Assembly (NCBI RefSeq): GCF_042646165.1
Contig: NZ_JBHRTC010000015.1
Origin: Microbaculum marinum
GTDB taxonomy: Bacteria > Pseudomonadota > Alphaproteobacteria > Rhizobiales > Tepidamorphaceae
Direction: 5' to 3' (one strand)
Length of the DNA stretch: 64,000 bases
Made by a program: the position numbers and the translations under genes. The notes beneath the pieces were generated by a model. That model was not told the DNA's origin, did not search any database, and was given only the letters and a program-made list of their open reading frames with translations. Below are positions 36,589-47,351 of the stretch, piece by piece. Within the stretch, counting starts at the first letter, position 1. Each line of letters starts with the position of its first letter.

Positions 36589-37206
36589 ATGCGGTTTGAC
36601 AGTTCCGAGGATACTGACGGAAATATATTGCTGAGCCGCCGTACGTTCGTCGTCGGCGGCTTGTCTGTTGCACTTGCCGGCTGCACCTCGCAGACGATGG
36701 AAAGCTGGACGGCCTACGCGCCGGTCAGCGGCGAGGTGGCGCCGCAGTACCGCCGTCAGCGGGTGCGCTACGAAACCCGCGAAAAGCCTGGCACGATCAT
36801 CGTCGACACCTCCGAGCGCTTTCTCTACGTCGTCGAGGAGGGCGGCATGGCGACGCGCTACGGCGTCGGGGTCGGACGGGCCGGGTTCTCGTGGTCGGGC
36901 CGGGCGACCGTCGGCCGCAAGGCGCAGTGGCCGACCTGGACACCGCCCCCGAACATGATCAAGCGCCAGCCGGAACTGAAGAAGTACGCCGCCGGAATGC
37001 CGGGCGGCCCCGACAATCCGCTGGGTGCGCGCGCGCTCTATCTCTATCGTGGCGGCCGCGACACGCTGTACCGGCTGCACGGCACCAACCAGCCGTCTTC
37101 GATCGGCCAGGCGATGTCGAGCGGCTGCATCCGGATGCTGAATGCCGACGTCGAGCACCTCTACGACCGCACGCCGGTCGGCACCCCGGTCGTCGTCAAG
37201 GTCTGA
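36589..37206 (+). CDS. L,D-transpeptidase (YkuD domain), probably lipid-anchored or Tat/Sec exported
   Basis: Forms 3-3 peptidoglycan cross-links or attaches proteins to the wall in the periplasm. 205 aa with the catalytic YkuD signature HGTNQPSSIG followed by SSGCIRM (His and Cys both present). The N-terminus RRTFVVGGLSVALAGC combines a twin-arginine start with a lipobox. AAGGGG about 6 nt before ATG 36589 decides the start. It stands alone, converging on the DUF1513 gene with a 9-bp gap. Confidence 0.92.
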   Translation: MRFDSSEDTDGNILLSRRTFVVGGLSVALAGCTSQTMESWTAYAPVSGEVAPQYRRQRVRYETREKPGTIIVDTSERFLYVVEEGGMATRYGVGVGRAGFSWSGRATVGRKAQWPTWTPPPNMIKRQPELKKYAAGMPGGPDNPLGARALYLYRGGRDTLYRLHGTNQPSSIGQAMSSGCIRMLNADVEHLYDRTPVGTPVVVKV

Positions 37207-37215
37207 GCCGCAGCC

Positions 37216-38346
37216 TCAGCCCGAGGCCGGTTCGGTGGGCAGCCGCCGGAGGTGGTTGTCCCAGGCGGTCGGCTCGTCCGGCGCGTCGATCAGCACGTCC
37301 GTCGGCATGCCGGGACCGGATTCCTGCATCTCGCCGTAGCCGCTGGTGAGGCGGAACGGCTCGGCCGAGCCGGCGGCCACGCCGCAGACGTCGCGCAGCG
37401 CCGTGGTGCCGAGGCAGCGGCCGGTCGCCGCGTCCCAGTAGGCGACGTTGCCGCCGACCGGGCTCGAGGTGGCGACCGTGGTGCCGGAGGAATCGACGGC
37501 AACCGATCCGATATAGTTCCCAAGGTCGCGCAGGACGTCGTCGGAGCCGGAAAACAGCTCCGGCTCGCGGCCGCGCCTGTGCCGGCCGACCACCGGCGGC
37601 CGGTCGCCCCTGGGGCCGTGATACTGGCCGCCGAACCAGACCGCGCCGTAGGCGTCCACCGCCAGGTGGTGGAAGGCGAGCTGGTGCAGGGACGGGTCGA
37701 CGGAGACCTGCTCGACGATGTCGCCGGTCGTCACGTCGACATAGGACAGCGACGGGGCCATCGTGTCGAGGTTGAGCTCCAGCTTGCCGTAGTCGGGATG
37801 GGTCAGGACGCCGCCATTGGCGATGCACAGCGTCCTGCCGTCCGGCATCAGCACGGCCTCGTGCGGGTCGAGGCCGCCGGTCGCGAACTCGCCGATCCGG
37901 CGCATGCCGGCGGCGACGTCGTAGACGCCTGCGACGCCGCGGGCGCCGTCATAGTCGTTCTCGGTGGCAAACAGCAGCCGGTCGCCGTCGGCAAACGCGC
38001 CGTGGCCGAAGAAGTGGCGGTCGGGCTGCGAGGCGAAGGCGGTCGGCGCCTCGGCGCCGGTCGTGTCGAAGGCGACCGCGAACCGGCCGGGCTGCCTGGC
38101 AAACGCGATCGCCCGGCGCCCGTCGCCGGCGATCGCGAAGGAATGGCCGCGAGCCTCCAGCGGCACGACCAGCAGGTCGCGGCCCGCCTCGTCGAGGACT
38201 GCGACCTCGAACCGCGCATCGCGCTTGCGGGCGGTCAGGTAGCGCACGAGGTCCGGCTCGGGCGCCGCCGCCAGCGCCTTCGGGGCGACGCCGGCTGCCG
38301 CCAGCAACACCAGGAACGTCCGTCGATCAATCGCCGTCGAGCGCAT
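37216..38346 (-). CDS. DUF1513 family exported protein, last gene of the iron-type operon
   Basis: 376 aa with a twin-arginine signal (DRRTFLVLLAAAGVAP, cleaved near ALAAA). Body stretches such as TENDYDGARGVAGVYD, GGLDPHEAVLMPDG and ANGGVLTHPDYG are typical of DUF1513, a predicted beta-propeller often found with imelysin genes. ATG 38346 overlaps the preceding imelysin stop by 20 nt; an upstream ATG at 38379 would precede the signal sequence. A role in iron handling or redox maturation is inferred from context. Confidence 0.88.
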   Translation of the reverse strand: MRSTAIDRRTFLVLLAAAGVAPKALAAAPEPDLVRYLTARKRDARFEVAVLDEAGRDLLVVPLEARGHSFAIAGDGRRAIAFARQPGRFAVAFDTTGAEAPTAFASQPDRHFFGHGAFADGDRLLFATENDYDGARGVAGVYDVAAGMRRIGEFATGGLDPHEAVLMPDGRTLCIANGGVLTHPDYGKLELNLDTMAPSLSYVDVTTGDIVEQVSVDPSLHQLAFHHLAVDAYGAVWFGGQYHGPRGDRPPVVGRHRRGREPELFSGSDDVLRDLGNYIGSVAVDSSGTTVATSSPVGGNVAYWDAATGRCLGTTALRDVCGVAAGSAEPFRLTSGYGEMQESGPGMPTDVLIDAPDEPTAWDNHLRRLPTEPASG

Positions 38347-39421
38347 TGAATCCGACCGCGACGCCGGCCGCCTGGGCAAGCACCGTCTCTATCGTGGTGT
38401 GGATGCTCTTCATCGCAATGACGACATAGGTCAGCGCGTCCCGGGCCGGACCCGGCGCAACGGCCTGTTCGAGCGGCACGTCGACGCTGTCGAGCGCGGC
38501 AAGGGCGCTGCGGATCTCGAACCGGAGACTGCCGTCGATCCACTGGTCGGATTGGTCGAGGGAGCCGGCGAACCCGGCCGCCGAATAGAAGTCCCGCACG
38601 GCGGTCAGCGTGGTTGCGATCGCGGGAAGCGCCTGCCCGCTGCGCCAGAACGGCGCGCGCTTGTAGTTCGCCTTCGCGGGGTCGTCGCCGAGGAACGGCG
38701 TCACGACGGCATCGGCGACGAAGACGAGGCCGGTCGCCATCGCCTTGATCGCCTCCGCCGTGACTTCCCCGTCGTCGCGGTAGACGTCGTTGTCCGGTCC
38801 GGGCATCGAGAAGTCGCGGGCGTAGGCGCTGCCGGGCGCCCAGGCGTCCGCCAGGCCGCCGGCAGTCGCGGCGATCCGCCGGCTGACGGCCAGCGCATAG
38901 GCGCACCGGTAGCGGCCCTGGTCGGAGTCCGTGAGGAGACCGTCTGATCCGGTGCCGTAGAGCGCGTATTCGAGGGCCGGCAGCCCCTGGACGGCGACGC
39001 TCTTTTCGGCGAGCCGCGCCGCGTCGACGGCTGCGGGATCATCGCCGGCAAGCAGGCCCTGCACCTGGCGCAGCGTGACGCCGCGCGGGTCTGGCCAGAA
39101 GAAGATCCGCTCGAACCGGTTGTCCTCGACCAGCGGTCCGAAGCGCAGGATCATGACGGCGAACCAGTCGCGGACGAGGGCGTCGAAGCGGGCGTGGACC
39201 TCAGCCTCGCCGGCCGCGTCGGGCGCGCCGCAGAAGCTCTCCAGCGACCGGGTCATCGCCGCCGCGTCGCCGGAGAACTGCGTCGTCGCCGGCCGGATGT
39301 AGCCGTCGACCAGGTTTGCGCCGATATCCTTCGGCGCGCCGGCATGGGCAAGCGTCGAGGCCAGCAGGATCGCAAGTGCCGAGCCAAGTACTGGCCCAAG
39401 TGCCGCGATGAGCGTTCGCAT
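38327..39421 (-). CDS. Imelysin-family periplasmic protein with a degenerate GxHxxE motif
   Basis: 364 aa with a signal peptide (cleaved near AHAGA). Imelysins (M75, IrpA/EfeO-like) are periplasmic proteins tied to iron uptake. The signature region here is GLPALEYALYG, whereas canonical imelysins have GxHxxE; the His is replaced by Pro while the Glu is kept. It starts one base after the di-heme oxidoreductase stop, so the two are coupled. Compare the canonical imelysin at 41009. Confidence 0.9.
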   Translation of the reverse strand: MRTLIAALGPVLGSALAILLASTLAHAGAPKDIGANLVDGYIRPATTQFSGDAAAMTRSLESFCGAPDAAGEAEVHARFDALVRDWFAVMILRFGPLVEDNRFERIFFWPDPRGVTLRQVQGLLAGDDPAAVDAARLAEKSVAVQGLPALEYALYGTGSDGLLTDSDQGRYRCAYALAVSRRIAATAGGLADAWAPGSAYARDFSMPGPDNDVYRDDGEVTAEAIKAMATGLVFVADAVVTPFLGDDPAKANYKRAPFWRSGQALPAIATTLTAVRDFYSAAGFAGSLDQSDQWIDGSLRFEIRSALAALDSVDVPLEQAVAPGPARDALTYVVIAMKSIHTTIETVLAQAAGVAVGFNALDGD

Positions 39422-39422
39422 C

Positions 39423-40958
39423 CTACAGGGACTCCAGGAACCGGATGAGGTTTGCCCGCTCGGCGGGCTGCATCGCCACGACCCTGTCGCGGGCCGCCTG
39501 CGCCTCGCCGCCGTGCCAGAGGATCGCCTCGAGGATCGTCCGGGCCCGGCCGTCGTGCAGGAAGGTCGCCTCCTCGTTGACGGTGCCGGTCAGGCCTATC
39601 CCCCAGAGCGGCTGGGTGCGCCATTCGCTGCCGTCGGCATCGCCCTCCGGCCGGTGGTCGGCGAGGCCCTCGCCCATGTCGTGCAACAGCATGTCGGTAT
39701 AGGGCCAGATCAGCTGGAAGCGGTGCGCCTCGCGTTCGGCGTCGCGGCGCGTGACGTATTTCGGCGTGTGGCAGGCCGGGCAGCCGGCGGCGTAGAACTG
39801 CTCCTTGCCGGCCAGCACCTGCGGGTCGTCGACGTCGCGCCGCTCCGGGACGCCGAGATTGGCGGAATAGAAGACGACGAGATCGAGCAGGTCCTCGGGA
39901 ACCTCCTCGGGGCCGAGCGCCGGCTGCGCGCCGTCCGGCATGGCGAGGCAGTCGGCCTGGGCGTCGGTGCAGTCGCCCGAATGGACAGGCAGGACCGGCG
40001 TCGACAGTCCCATGTCGCCGGCGAAGGCATGCGCGGTCTGGGCGCGGATGGTCGGCTGGATCGCCTTCCAGCCGAAGCGGCCGGGGATGATCTCGCCGGT
40101 CTCGACGTCGCGCACGAGGTTCGGGCGGCCGGATATCCCGTCGCCATCGGCGTCGTCGGGATCGGACCTGGCGAGGATGTCGGCTTCGGCCACCGCCTCC
40201 AGCAGCCCGAGGCCGATCATCGGCTGGGCGATGCGCGGCGAGATCAGCGTGTCCTCGCGCATCGGGCCGAAGCCGAGGTCGGTGATCGCGAAGGTCGGCC
40301 TGCGCAGGCTCACCGTCTCGCCGCCGTTCAGCGCGACCGGGATCTCCTCGTAGGTGACGCTCACCTTGCCCTCGGCGGGCAGGCCGGGGACGGCGAAATC
40401 CTGCAGCTGCGTGCCGTAGGTCGGCTCCGCCAGAACGGCGAGGCTGCGCTCGAGGAGCTGGTTGCGTTCCGCGTCGCTCGACGGCGGCACCGACAGGCGG
40501 ATCAGCATCGAGACGGCGTCGTCCTCGGCGTTGCGCGGGGGATGGCCGCGGCCGTCCTTGAGGTGGCAGCCCTGGCAGGAGCGGGCGTTGAACAGCGGGC
40601 CGAGGCCGTCGGAGGCCTGCGTCGAGGACGGCGACGACACCCAGTCCTTGCGGAACAGGCCGTTGCCGAGGAAGAAGCTCTCGCGCTGCTCGAAGGACAG
40701 GTTGCCCGAGGGATGGGAGAAGATGTCGCGATTGACGATCTTGTCGACGGTGGCGGCGCCGGCCGGCTTGAGCTCGAAGGGCTCCGGCGCCGAGAAGCCC
40801 GTCGCCGGCGCGGTCACCGCTGCGACGCGGCCGCGGTCGTGCGGCGACAGATCGTCGCGCCACTCCAGGACACCGGTTGCGGCGGCGACGGCGACGGCGA
40901 CAGGGCCCGACAAGGCGATGACCGCCACCGCCGCTGCCAGACCCCGCCGAACGTGCAT
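39423..40958 (-). CDS. Di-heme oxidoreductase (DUF1111/DHOR family) with two CxxCH motifs
   Basis: 511 aa exported c-type cytochrome-like protein. N-terminal signal peptide, then heme-binding CQGCH near residue 130 and CPACH near residue 395. Other family features are DIFSHPSGNLSFEQRESFF and LHDGRARTILEAILWHGGEA. Members resemble MauG/cytochrome c peroxidases and recur with imelysins in iron-regulated operons. GGAGCC lies 6 nt before ATG 40958. Cytochrome maturation machinery must be supplied from elsewhere. Confidence 0.92.
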   Translation of the reverse strand: MHVRRGLAAAVAVIALSGPVAVAVAAATGVLEWRDDLSPHDRGRVAAVTAPATGFSAPEPFELKPAGAATVDKIVNRDIFSHPSGNLSFEQRESFFLGNGLFRKDWVSSPSSTQASDGLGPLFNARSCQGCHLKDGRGHPPRNAEDDAVSMLIRLSVPPSSDAERNQLLERSLAVLAEPTYGTQLQDFAVPGLPAEGKVSVTYEEIPVALNGGETVSLRRPTFAITDLGFGPMREDTLISPRIAQPMIGLGLLEAVAEADILARSDPDDADGDGISGRPNLVRDVETGEIIPGRFGWKAIQPTIRAQTAHAFAGDMGLSTPVLPVHSGDCTDAQADCLAMPDGAQPALGPEEVPEDLLDLVVFYSANLGVPERRDVDDPQVLAGKEQFYAAGCPACHTPKYVTRRDAEREAHRFQLIWPYTDMLLHDMGEGLADHRPEGDADGSEWRTQPLWGIGLTGTVNEEATFLHDGRARTILEAILWHGGEAQAARDRVVAMQPAERANLIRFLESL

Positions 40959-41008
40959 TTCGAAGGCTCCCTATCGGGACCGGCTCGCGCCGGCCCCGTC
41001 ATCCGGTC

Positions 41009-42277
<1,269 letters not shown>

Positions 42278-42357
42278 GTCGGTGTCCCCAGGTCCCTTCG
42301 TCGTGAGATTCGATGTCTGCGAGCCGAACCAGCTCGCCCCGTAAACCCCTGGACGAG

Positions 42358-42370
42358 TTGGAATAATTCC
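42358..42370. promoter_or_regulatory. Irr-box-like (iron control element) palindrome upstream of the imelysin operon
   Basis: TGGAA-TAA-TTCCA is a perfect inverted repeat with a 3-bp spacer, the same geometry as the alphaproteobacterial iron control element TTTAGAA-N3-TTCTAAA. On the minus strand it is preceded by TTTTAGA. It lies 81 bp upstream of the first imelysin start codon. Confidence 0.5.
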
Positions 42371-42652
42371 AGACTCTAAAAGTCATGTTTCCGCGTGGAA
42401 CAAAGCGCAGACACGTCCCGATGTCAACGAAGCCGGGTGCGACGGATGGCGCCAACCGGCTGCGCGGGGCTCGGGTCCGGGGCTCGAGCGGTCACATCCC
42501 CGCCCCCGCTCGATCGCGAGCGCGAAGCCGGTCGGCGGCGTCGGACCGTTGCGCTGGATCCCCGCGCGCGTGCTGGGGTGAGCGGGGGAGGAGGGGCGGC
42601 CGGCTCTCGGGAATCCGCGACGAAGATCCCACCGGGTGCACCAGCCCACCCG

Positions 42653-43857
42653 CGTCATCCCGGCCGGAGCGCAGCGAAGAGCCGGGATCGCACCAGACCG
42701 CAGCCGCTGCGGCTCCTGGCGATCCCGGATAACGGCTGCGCCGTTTCCGGGATGACGAGGGAGAGGGTGTGGCGGGAGGAACGCGGCGGCTTCGCCGGCC
42801 TTGCGCTGGGTCCCCGCTTCCGCGGGGACGAGCGGAGGGGAGGGTGCAGTGGGACCTTTCCGAGCAGGCGCAAGCGTTCAGGTTCGCCGCTTCCTGCCGG
42901 TCTTTTGCGCTCCGAGGATGCCACCAGTCGCACCAGCCCACCCGCGTCATCCCGGCCGGAGCGCAGCGGAGAGCCGGGATCGGCGAGCCACAGGAGGCGC
43001 CCCGGCTCTCCGATCCCGGATAACGGCTGCGCCGTTTCCGGGATGACGTAGAGGGTGCGGGGTAGGGGGGAGGAAGGCGGCGGCTGCGCCGGTCGTTGTG
43101 CTGGGTCCCCGCTTCTGCGGGGACGAGCGGGGAGGGGGCGGCTGGCTCTCGGAGATCCCCGACGACGAAACCCCCAGTCGCCCCAGCCCACTTACGTCAT
43201 CCCGGCCGGAGCGCAGCGGAGAGCCGGGATCGCACCAGATCGCAGCCGCTGCGGCTCCTGGCGATCCCGGATAACGGCTGCGCCGTTTCCGGGATGACGA
43301 GGGAGAGGGTGTGGCGTTGGGCCGGAGAANNNNNNNNNNNCGGCGGCTTCGCCGGGTCGTTGCACTGGGTCCCCGCTTCCGCGGGGACGAGCGGGGGAAG
43401 GGTGTGGCCGGGCCGTTCCGGGCGGGCAGAGGCGGAGGTTTGTGGCTTCCTGCCGGTCCATTGCGCTCCGACGATGCCACCAGTCGTACCAGCCCACGCG
43501 CGTCATCCCGGCCGGAGCGCAGCGGAGAGCCGGGATCGCCCCAGACCGCAGCCGCTGCGGCTCCTGGCGATCCCGGATAACGGCTGCGCCGTTTCCGGGA
43601 TGACGTAGAGGGTGCGGGGTACGGGGGAGGAAGGCGGCGGCTTGGCCGGGTCGTTGCGCTGGGGCCCCCGCGTCCGCGGGGACGAGCGGGGGGAGGGGGC
43701 GCGTCTCGGGCTATTCCTGTCAGCGTGGAGAAGCCGCTGCATTCCGTCTCCCTCGTCATCCCGGCCGGAGCGCAGCGGAGAGCCGGGATCGGGGAGCCAC
43801 AGGTGGCGCCCCGGTTCTCCGATCCCGGATAACGGCTGCGCCGTTTCCGGGATGACG
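42653..43857. repeat. Array of five ~105-bp composite palindromic (REP/BIME-like) units
   Basis: Units at 42653-42757, 42945-43048, 43195-43299, 43501-43605 and 43754-43857 all start CGTCATCCCGGCCGGAGCGC and end CCGTTTCCGGGATGACG, so the ends pair. Inside, each half can form its own hairpin (CCCGGC/GCCGGG and CCCGG/CCGGG). Spacings alternate at about 250 and 300 bp. No protein gene is supported anywhere in 42278-44108; the frames that cross it carry the repeat translated repeatedly. Confidence 0.88.
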
Positions 43858-43932
43858 TGGGAGAGGGCGTTTGGCGGGGGGAAAGCGGCGGCTTCGCCGG
43901 GCCTTGCGCTGGGTCCCCGCTTCCGCGGGGAC
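42810..43932. repeat. Interspersed 20-bp perfect hairpins alternating with the composite units
   Basis: GTCCCCGCTTCCGCGGGGAC or a one- to two-base variant occurs at 42810-42829, 43105-43124, 43369-43388, 43664-43683 and 43913-43932. Each is flanked by GCTGG on the left and GAGCGG on the right, once in each gap between (or after) the 105-bp units. Decayed partial copies are seen near 42555 and between 43960 and 44055. Confidence 0.8.
43330..43340. other. Assembly gap (run of N)
   Basis: Eleven undetermined bases lie inside the repeat array, between a composite unit and a hairpin unit. This is where a repeat collapse would be expected, so the true copy number may be higher. Confidence 0.95.
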
Positions 43933-44108
43933 GAGCGGAGAGTGGTCGATTGCGCAAGTCCGCGGGGATGAGCGGAAGGTGGCGTTCACCGGGCTGGGTC
44001 CGCGGGGATGATCGGGAGGGGGCGTTGGGAGGTAGGGTCCGCGGAGATGAGCGGAGCGAGGGATCGCCCCGGGGGTCGCCGCGGACGCTTTGCCCGGTGC
44101 GTCGCCTC

Positions 44109-47100
44109 CTAGCCGCGGTCGTCGCTGATGGCGATCAGCGAGGCGTTGCCGCCGGCGGCGGCGGTGTTGATCGAGACGACCTGCTCCTGGGCGAAGCGGG
44201 CGAGGTAGTCGGGGCCGCCGGCCTTGGGACCGGTGCCCGACAGGCCGGAACCGCCGAAGGGCTGGGTGCCGACGACGGCGCCGATGATGTTGCGGTTGAC
44301 GTAGACGTTGCCGACGGGCAGCCGGTCGGCGACCTTGCGATGGACGGCGTCGATGCGGCTGTGGACGCCGAGGGTCAGGCCGTAGCCGGTGGCCCCGATC
44401 CGGTCGATCACGGCGTCGAGGTCGCGCGCCTTCCAGCGCACCACGTGCAGCACTGGGCCGAAGATCTCCTCCGTGAGGTCGGCCGCCGATTCAAGCTCGA
44501 CCACGTGCGGGGCAAACCAGGTGCCGCCGGCCAGCGGTCCGTCGGGAGTGGCACCGGAGAAGCGGACCGTCTGCTCCGTCTCCATGCGGGCGACATGGGC
44601 GGCGAGCCTGTCGCGGGCCTCCGCGTCGATGACCGGGCCGATGTCGGTGGCGGGGTCGGCGGGATCGCCGAGCGTCAGTTCGCGGGCGGCGCCGCAGATC
44701 ATGTCGATCACCTTGTCGGCGACGTCCTCCTGCACCAGCAGCAGGCGCAGGGCCGAGCAGCGCTGGCCGGCGGAGCGGAAGGCGGACATCACGACGTCGT
44801 CGGCGACCTGCTCGGGCAAGGCGGTGGCGTCGACGATCATCGAGTTGATGCCGCCGGTCTCCGCGATCAGCGGCACGATCGGCCCGTCCTTGGCGGCGAG
44901 CGCCCGGTTGATCTTCCCGCCGGTTTCGGTGGAGCCGGTGAAGGCGACGCCGGCGACACGGCGGTGGCCGACAAGCCGCGCGCCGACCGCGCCGTCGCCC
45001 GGGACGATCTGCAGCGCCTCTCCGGGGATGCCGGCCTCGTGCATCAGCCGCACGGCAAAAGCGCCGACCAGCGGCGTCTGCTCGGCCGGCTTGGCGACGA
45101 CGGCGTTGCCGGCGGCAAGCGCCGCGACGATCTGGCCGGTGAAGATCGCCAGCGGGAAGTTCCACGGGCTTATGCAGACGAAGACGCCGCGGCCGCGGTG
45201 GCGGTAGCGGTTCTCCTCGCCGGTCGGGCCGGGCATGACCTTTTCCACGAAGACCCGGCGGGTCTCGGCGCCGTAGTAGCGGCAGAAATCGATGGCCTCG
45301 CGGACCTCGGCGAGCCCGTCGACGAGGGTGCGGCCGCCTTCGGCCGCCAGCAGCGCCATCAGGTCGTCCTGCTTGTCCTCGTAGGCATCGGCGATGCGCT
45401 CGAGGATGCGGGCGCGCTCCTCGGGGACGACCCGCGACCAGGCGGCGAAGCCCTTCGCCGCCGCCTCGACCGCCGCGTCGGCGGTGTCGGGCGCGGCTTC
45501 GTGGACGGTACCGACAACGGTCTTGCCGTCGACCGGGCTGACGACCGGACGCGCGGTGCCCTGCAGCGCCTTGCCGCCGGCCACCGGGCGCGCGTCGGCG
45601 ACCGGGACGGCGGTCGCGTCGACACCCTTCACCAGCGCGGCGAGCGCCGCGCGGTGGCCGAACTCGAGGCCGCGCGAATTGGCGCGCCGCGGCCGGTAGA
45701 GGTCGACGGGAAGCGGGATCGCCGGATGGCGGGCCGGCTCGTCGGGGCCGAGATAGGCCGCCGGCCGCACCAGCAGCCGCTCGACCGGCACCGACTTGTC
45801 GCCGACCACCGAGACGAAGGAGGAATTGGCGCCGTTCTCGAGCAGGCGACGGACGAGGTAGGCGAGCAGGTCGCGATGTCCGCCGACCGGGGCGTAGATC
45901 CGGCAGGCGGCCTGCGGCACGTGCCTGGCCAGCGTCTCGTAGAGCGCCTCGCCCATGCCGTGCAGGCGCTGGAATTCGTAGCCATCGGCGCCGCCGGCCA
46001 TCTCCAGGACGCCGGCGACGGTCAGCGCGTTGTGGGTGGCGATCTGCGGATAGAGCCGGGGCCGCGCCGCCAGCAGGCGTGAGGCGCAGGCCATGTAGCA
46101 GAGGTCGGTCGCCGGCTTGCGGGTGAACACAGGGAAGCCGTCGAGGCCGCGCTCCTGCGCCCGCTTCACCTCGGTGTCCCAGTAGGCGCCCTTGACGAGG
46201 CGCACCATGAGGCGGCGGTCGTGGTGCTCGGCTGCCTCGCGGAGCCAGTCGATCACCCGCGGCGCGCGCTTCTGGTAGGCCTGCACGGCAAGCCCGAAGC
46301 CGTCCCAGCCGGCCAGCGAGGGATCGGCGAGCGCGGCGGCGAAGACGTCGAGCGACAGTTCCAGCCGGTCGGCCTCCTCGGCGTCGACGGTGAGGTTGAG
46401 GTCGAAGCCTTTCGCCTTGCGGGCGAGCTCGATCAGGCTCGGCACCAGCTCTCGCATGACGCGCTCGCGCTTCACCGCCTCGTAGCGCGGGTGCAGGGCC
46501 GACAGCTTGACGGAGATGCCCGGCCGGTCGGGCAGGGGACGGTTGCCGGCGGTCTTGCCGATCGCGTCGATGGCATTGGCGTAGGAGGCGAAGTAGCCGT
46601 CGGCGTCGGCCTGGGTGCGGGCGCCCTCGCCGAGCATGTCGTAGGAATAGCGCAGGCCGCGGCTCGACGCCGAGCGGGCCCGGGAAAGTGCATCCCTGAT
46701 CGTCTCGCCGAGCACGAACTGGTGGCCGAGCACGCGCATCGCCCGCCGCGTCGCGGTGCGCACGGCCGGCAGCCCGAGCCGCTTGACGAGGCCGGCGATG
46801 ATGCCCTCCGGCGTCTCGCCGGGATGGACGAAGCGGGTCGACAGGCCGAGCGCCCAGGTCGAGGCGGACACGAGCCACGTGTCGCCGTGGCCCTCGTGCT
46901 CCGACCAGTCGGCGACGCCGAGCTTGTCCTCGATCAGCCGGTCGGCGGTGGCGGCGTCGGGAACCCGCAGCAGCGCCTCGGCCAGCACCATCAGCGCCAG
47001 GCCCTCGCGGGTCGACAGGCCGTACTCGCGCAGGAAGTCCTCAACCCCGCCGATGCCGCCGATGCGCGCCCGGATGCCGTCGATCAGGAGGCGGGCGGTG

Positions 47101-47285
47101 TCGTCGACGCGGTCCTCGGCTTCCGGCGACAGCCGGGTGTCGGCGAGCAGGCGGGCGATCAGCGGGCCGTCGGCGGCGGCGTAGGGGGCGGCGAAACCGG
47201 GGACGACCTCGGGGCCGGACGGCGGGGCGCCGTCCGGGGCCGGGTCGAGGGTCGGCGAAGCATCTGCGGGCAAATCAGCCTCCAC
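44109..47285 (-). CDS. putA: Bifunctional proline dehydrogenase / L-glutamate gamma-semialdehyde dehydrogenase
   Basis: Oxidises proline to glutamate in two steps, with FAD then NAD+. At 1058 aa it is a short PutA without the N-terminal ribbon-helix-helix DNA-binding domain of the 1320-aa E. coli protein. The proline dehydrogenase barrel (about residues 80-480) includes RLVKGAYWDTEVKRAQ. The aldehyde dehydrogenase part (about 520-1030) has FTGSTETGGKIN and the catalytic Cys in SAGQRCSALR (about residue 843). The start is uncertain: GTG 47285 gives the full frame, while a TTG four codons in has GGAGG just upstream. Divergent from putR, the expected activator. Confidence 0.95.
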   Translation of the reverse strand: MEADLPADASPTLDPAPDGAPPSGPEVVPGFAAPYAAADGPLIARLLADTRLSPEAEDRVDDTARLLIDGIRARIGGIGGVEDFLREYGLSTREGLALMVLAEALLRVPDAATADRLIEDKLGVADWSEHEGHGDTWLVSASTWALGLSTRFVHPGETPEGIIAGLVKRLGLPAVRTATRRAMRVLGHQFVLGETIRDALSRARSASSRGLRYSYDMLGEGARTQADADGYFASYANAIDAIGKTAGNRPLPDRPGISVKLSALHPRYEAVKRERVMRELVPSLIELARKAKGFDLNLTVDAEEADRLELSLDVFAAALADPSLAGWDGFGLAVQAYQKRAPRVIDWLREAAEHHDRRLMVRLVKGAYWDTEVKRAQERGLDGFPVFTRKPATDLCYMACASRLLAARPRLYPQIATHNALTVAGVLEMAGGADGYEFQRLHGMGEALYETLARHVPQAACRIYAPVGGHRDLLAYLVRRLLENGANSSFVSVVGDKSVPVERLLVRPAAYLGPDEPARHPAIPLPVDLYRPRRANSRGLEFGHRAALAALVKGVDATAVPVADARPVAGGKALQGTARPVVSPVDGKTVVGTVHEAAPDTADAAVEAAAKGFAAWSRVVPEERARILERIADAYEDKQDDLMALLAAEGGRTLVDGLAEVREAIDFCRYYGAETRRVFVEKVMPGPTGEENRYRHRGRGVFVCISPWNFPLAIFTGQIVAALAAGNAVVAKPAEQTPLVGAFAVRLMHEAGIPGEALQIVPGDGAVGARLVGHRRVAGVAFTGSTETGGKINRALAAKDGPIVPLIAETGGINSMIVDATALPEQVADDVVMSAFRSAGQRCSALRLLLVQEDVADKVIDMICGAARELTLGDPADPATDIGPVIDAEARDRLAAHVARMETEQTVRFSGATPDGPLAGGTWFAPHVVELESAADLTEEIFGPVLHVVRWKARDLDAVIDRIGATGYGLTLGVHSRIDAVHRKVADRLPVGNVYVNRNIIGAVVGTQPFGGSGLSGTGPKAGGPDYLARFAQEQVVSINTAAAGGNASLIAISDDRG

Positions 47286-47351
47286 GCTTGGATATTCTCC
47301 ACGATATCAGGTAATACATGGTGACTTTCACGGAAATGGGCGGGGATTGCG

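Noticed and set aside
42653..43932. CRISPR array
   Set aside because: Units are 105-bp palindromes with spacings of 250-300 bp, and the intervening sequence is itself repetitive; there are no 25-40-bp repeats with unique spacers and no cas genes.
43857..46082. Long plus-strand open frame (741 codons) antisense to putA
   Set aside because: It begins in the repeat array and then lies opposite the putA aldehyde dehydrogenase and proline dehydrogenase motifs; composition is Gly/Ala/Asp/Arg-rich with no domain. Stop-poor shadow of a GC-rich gene.
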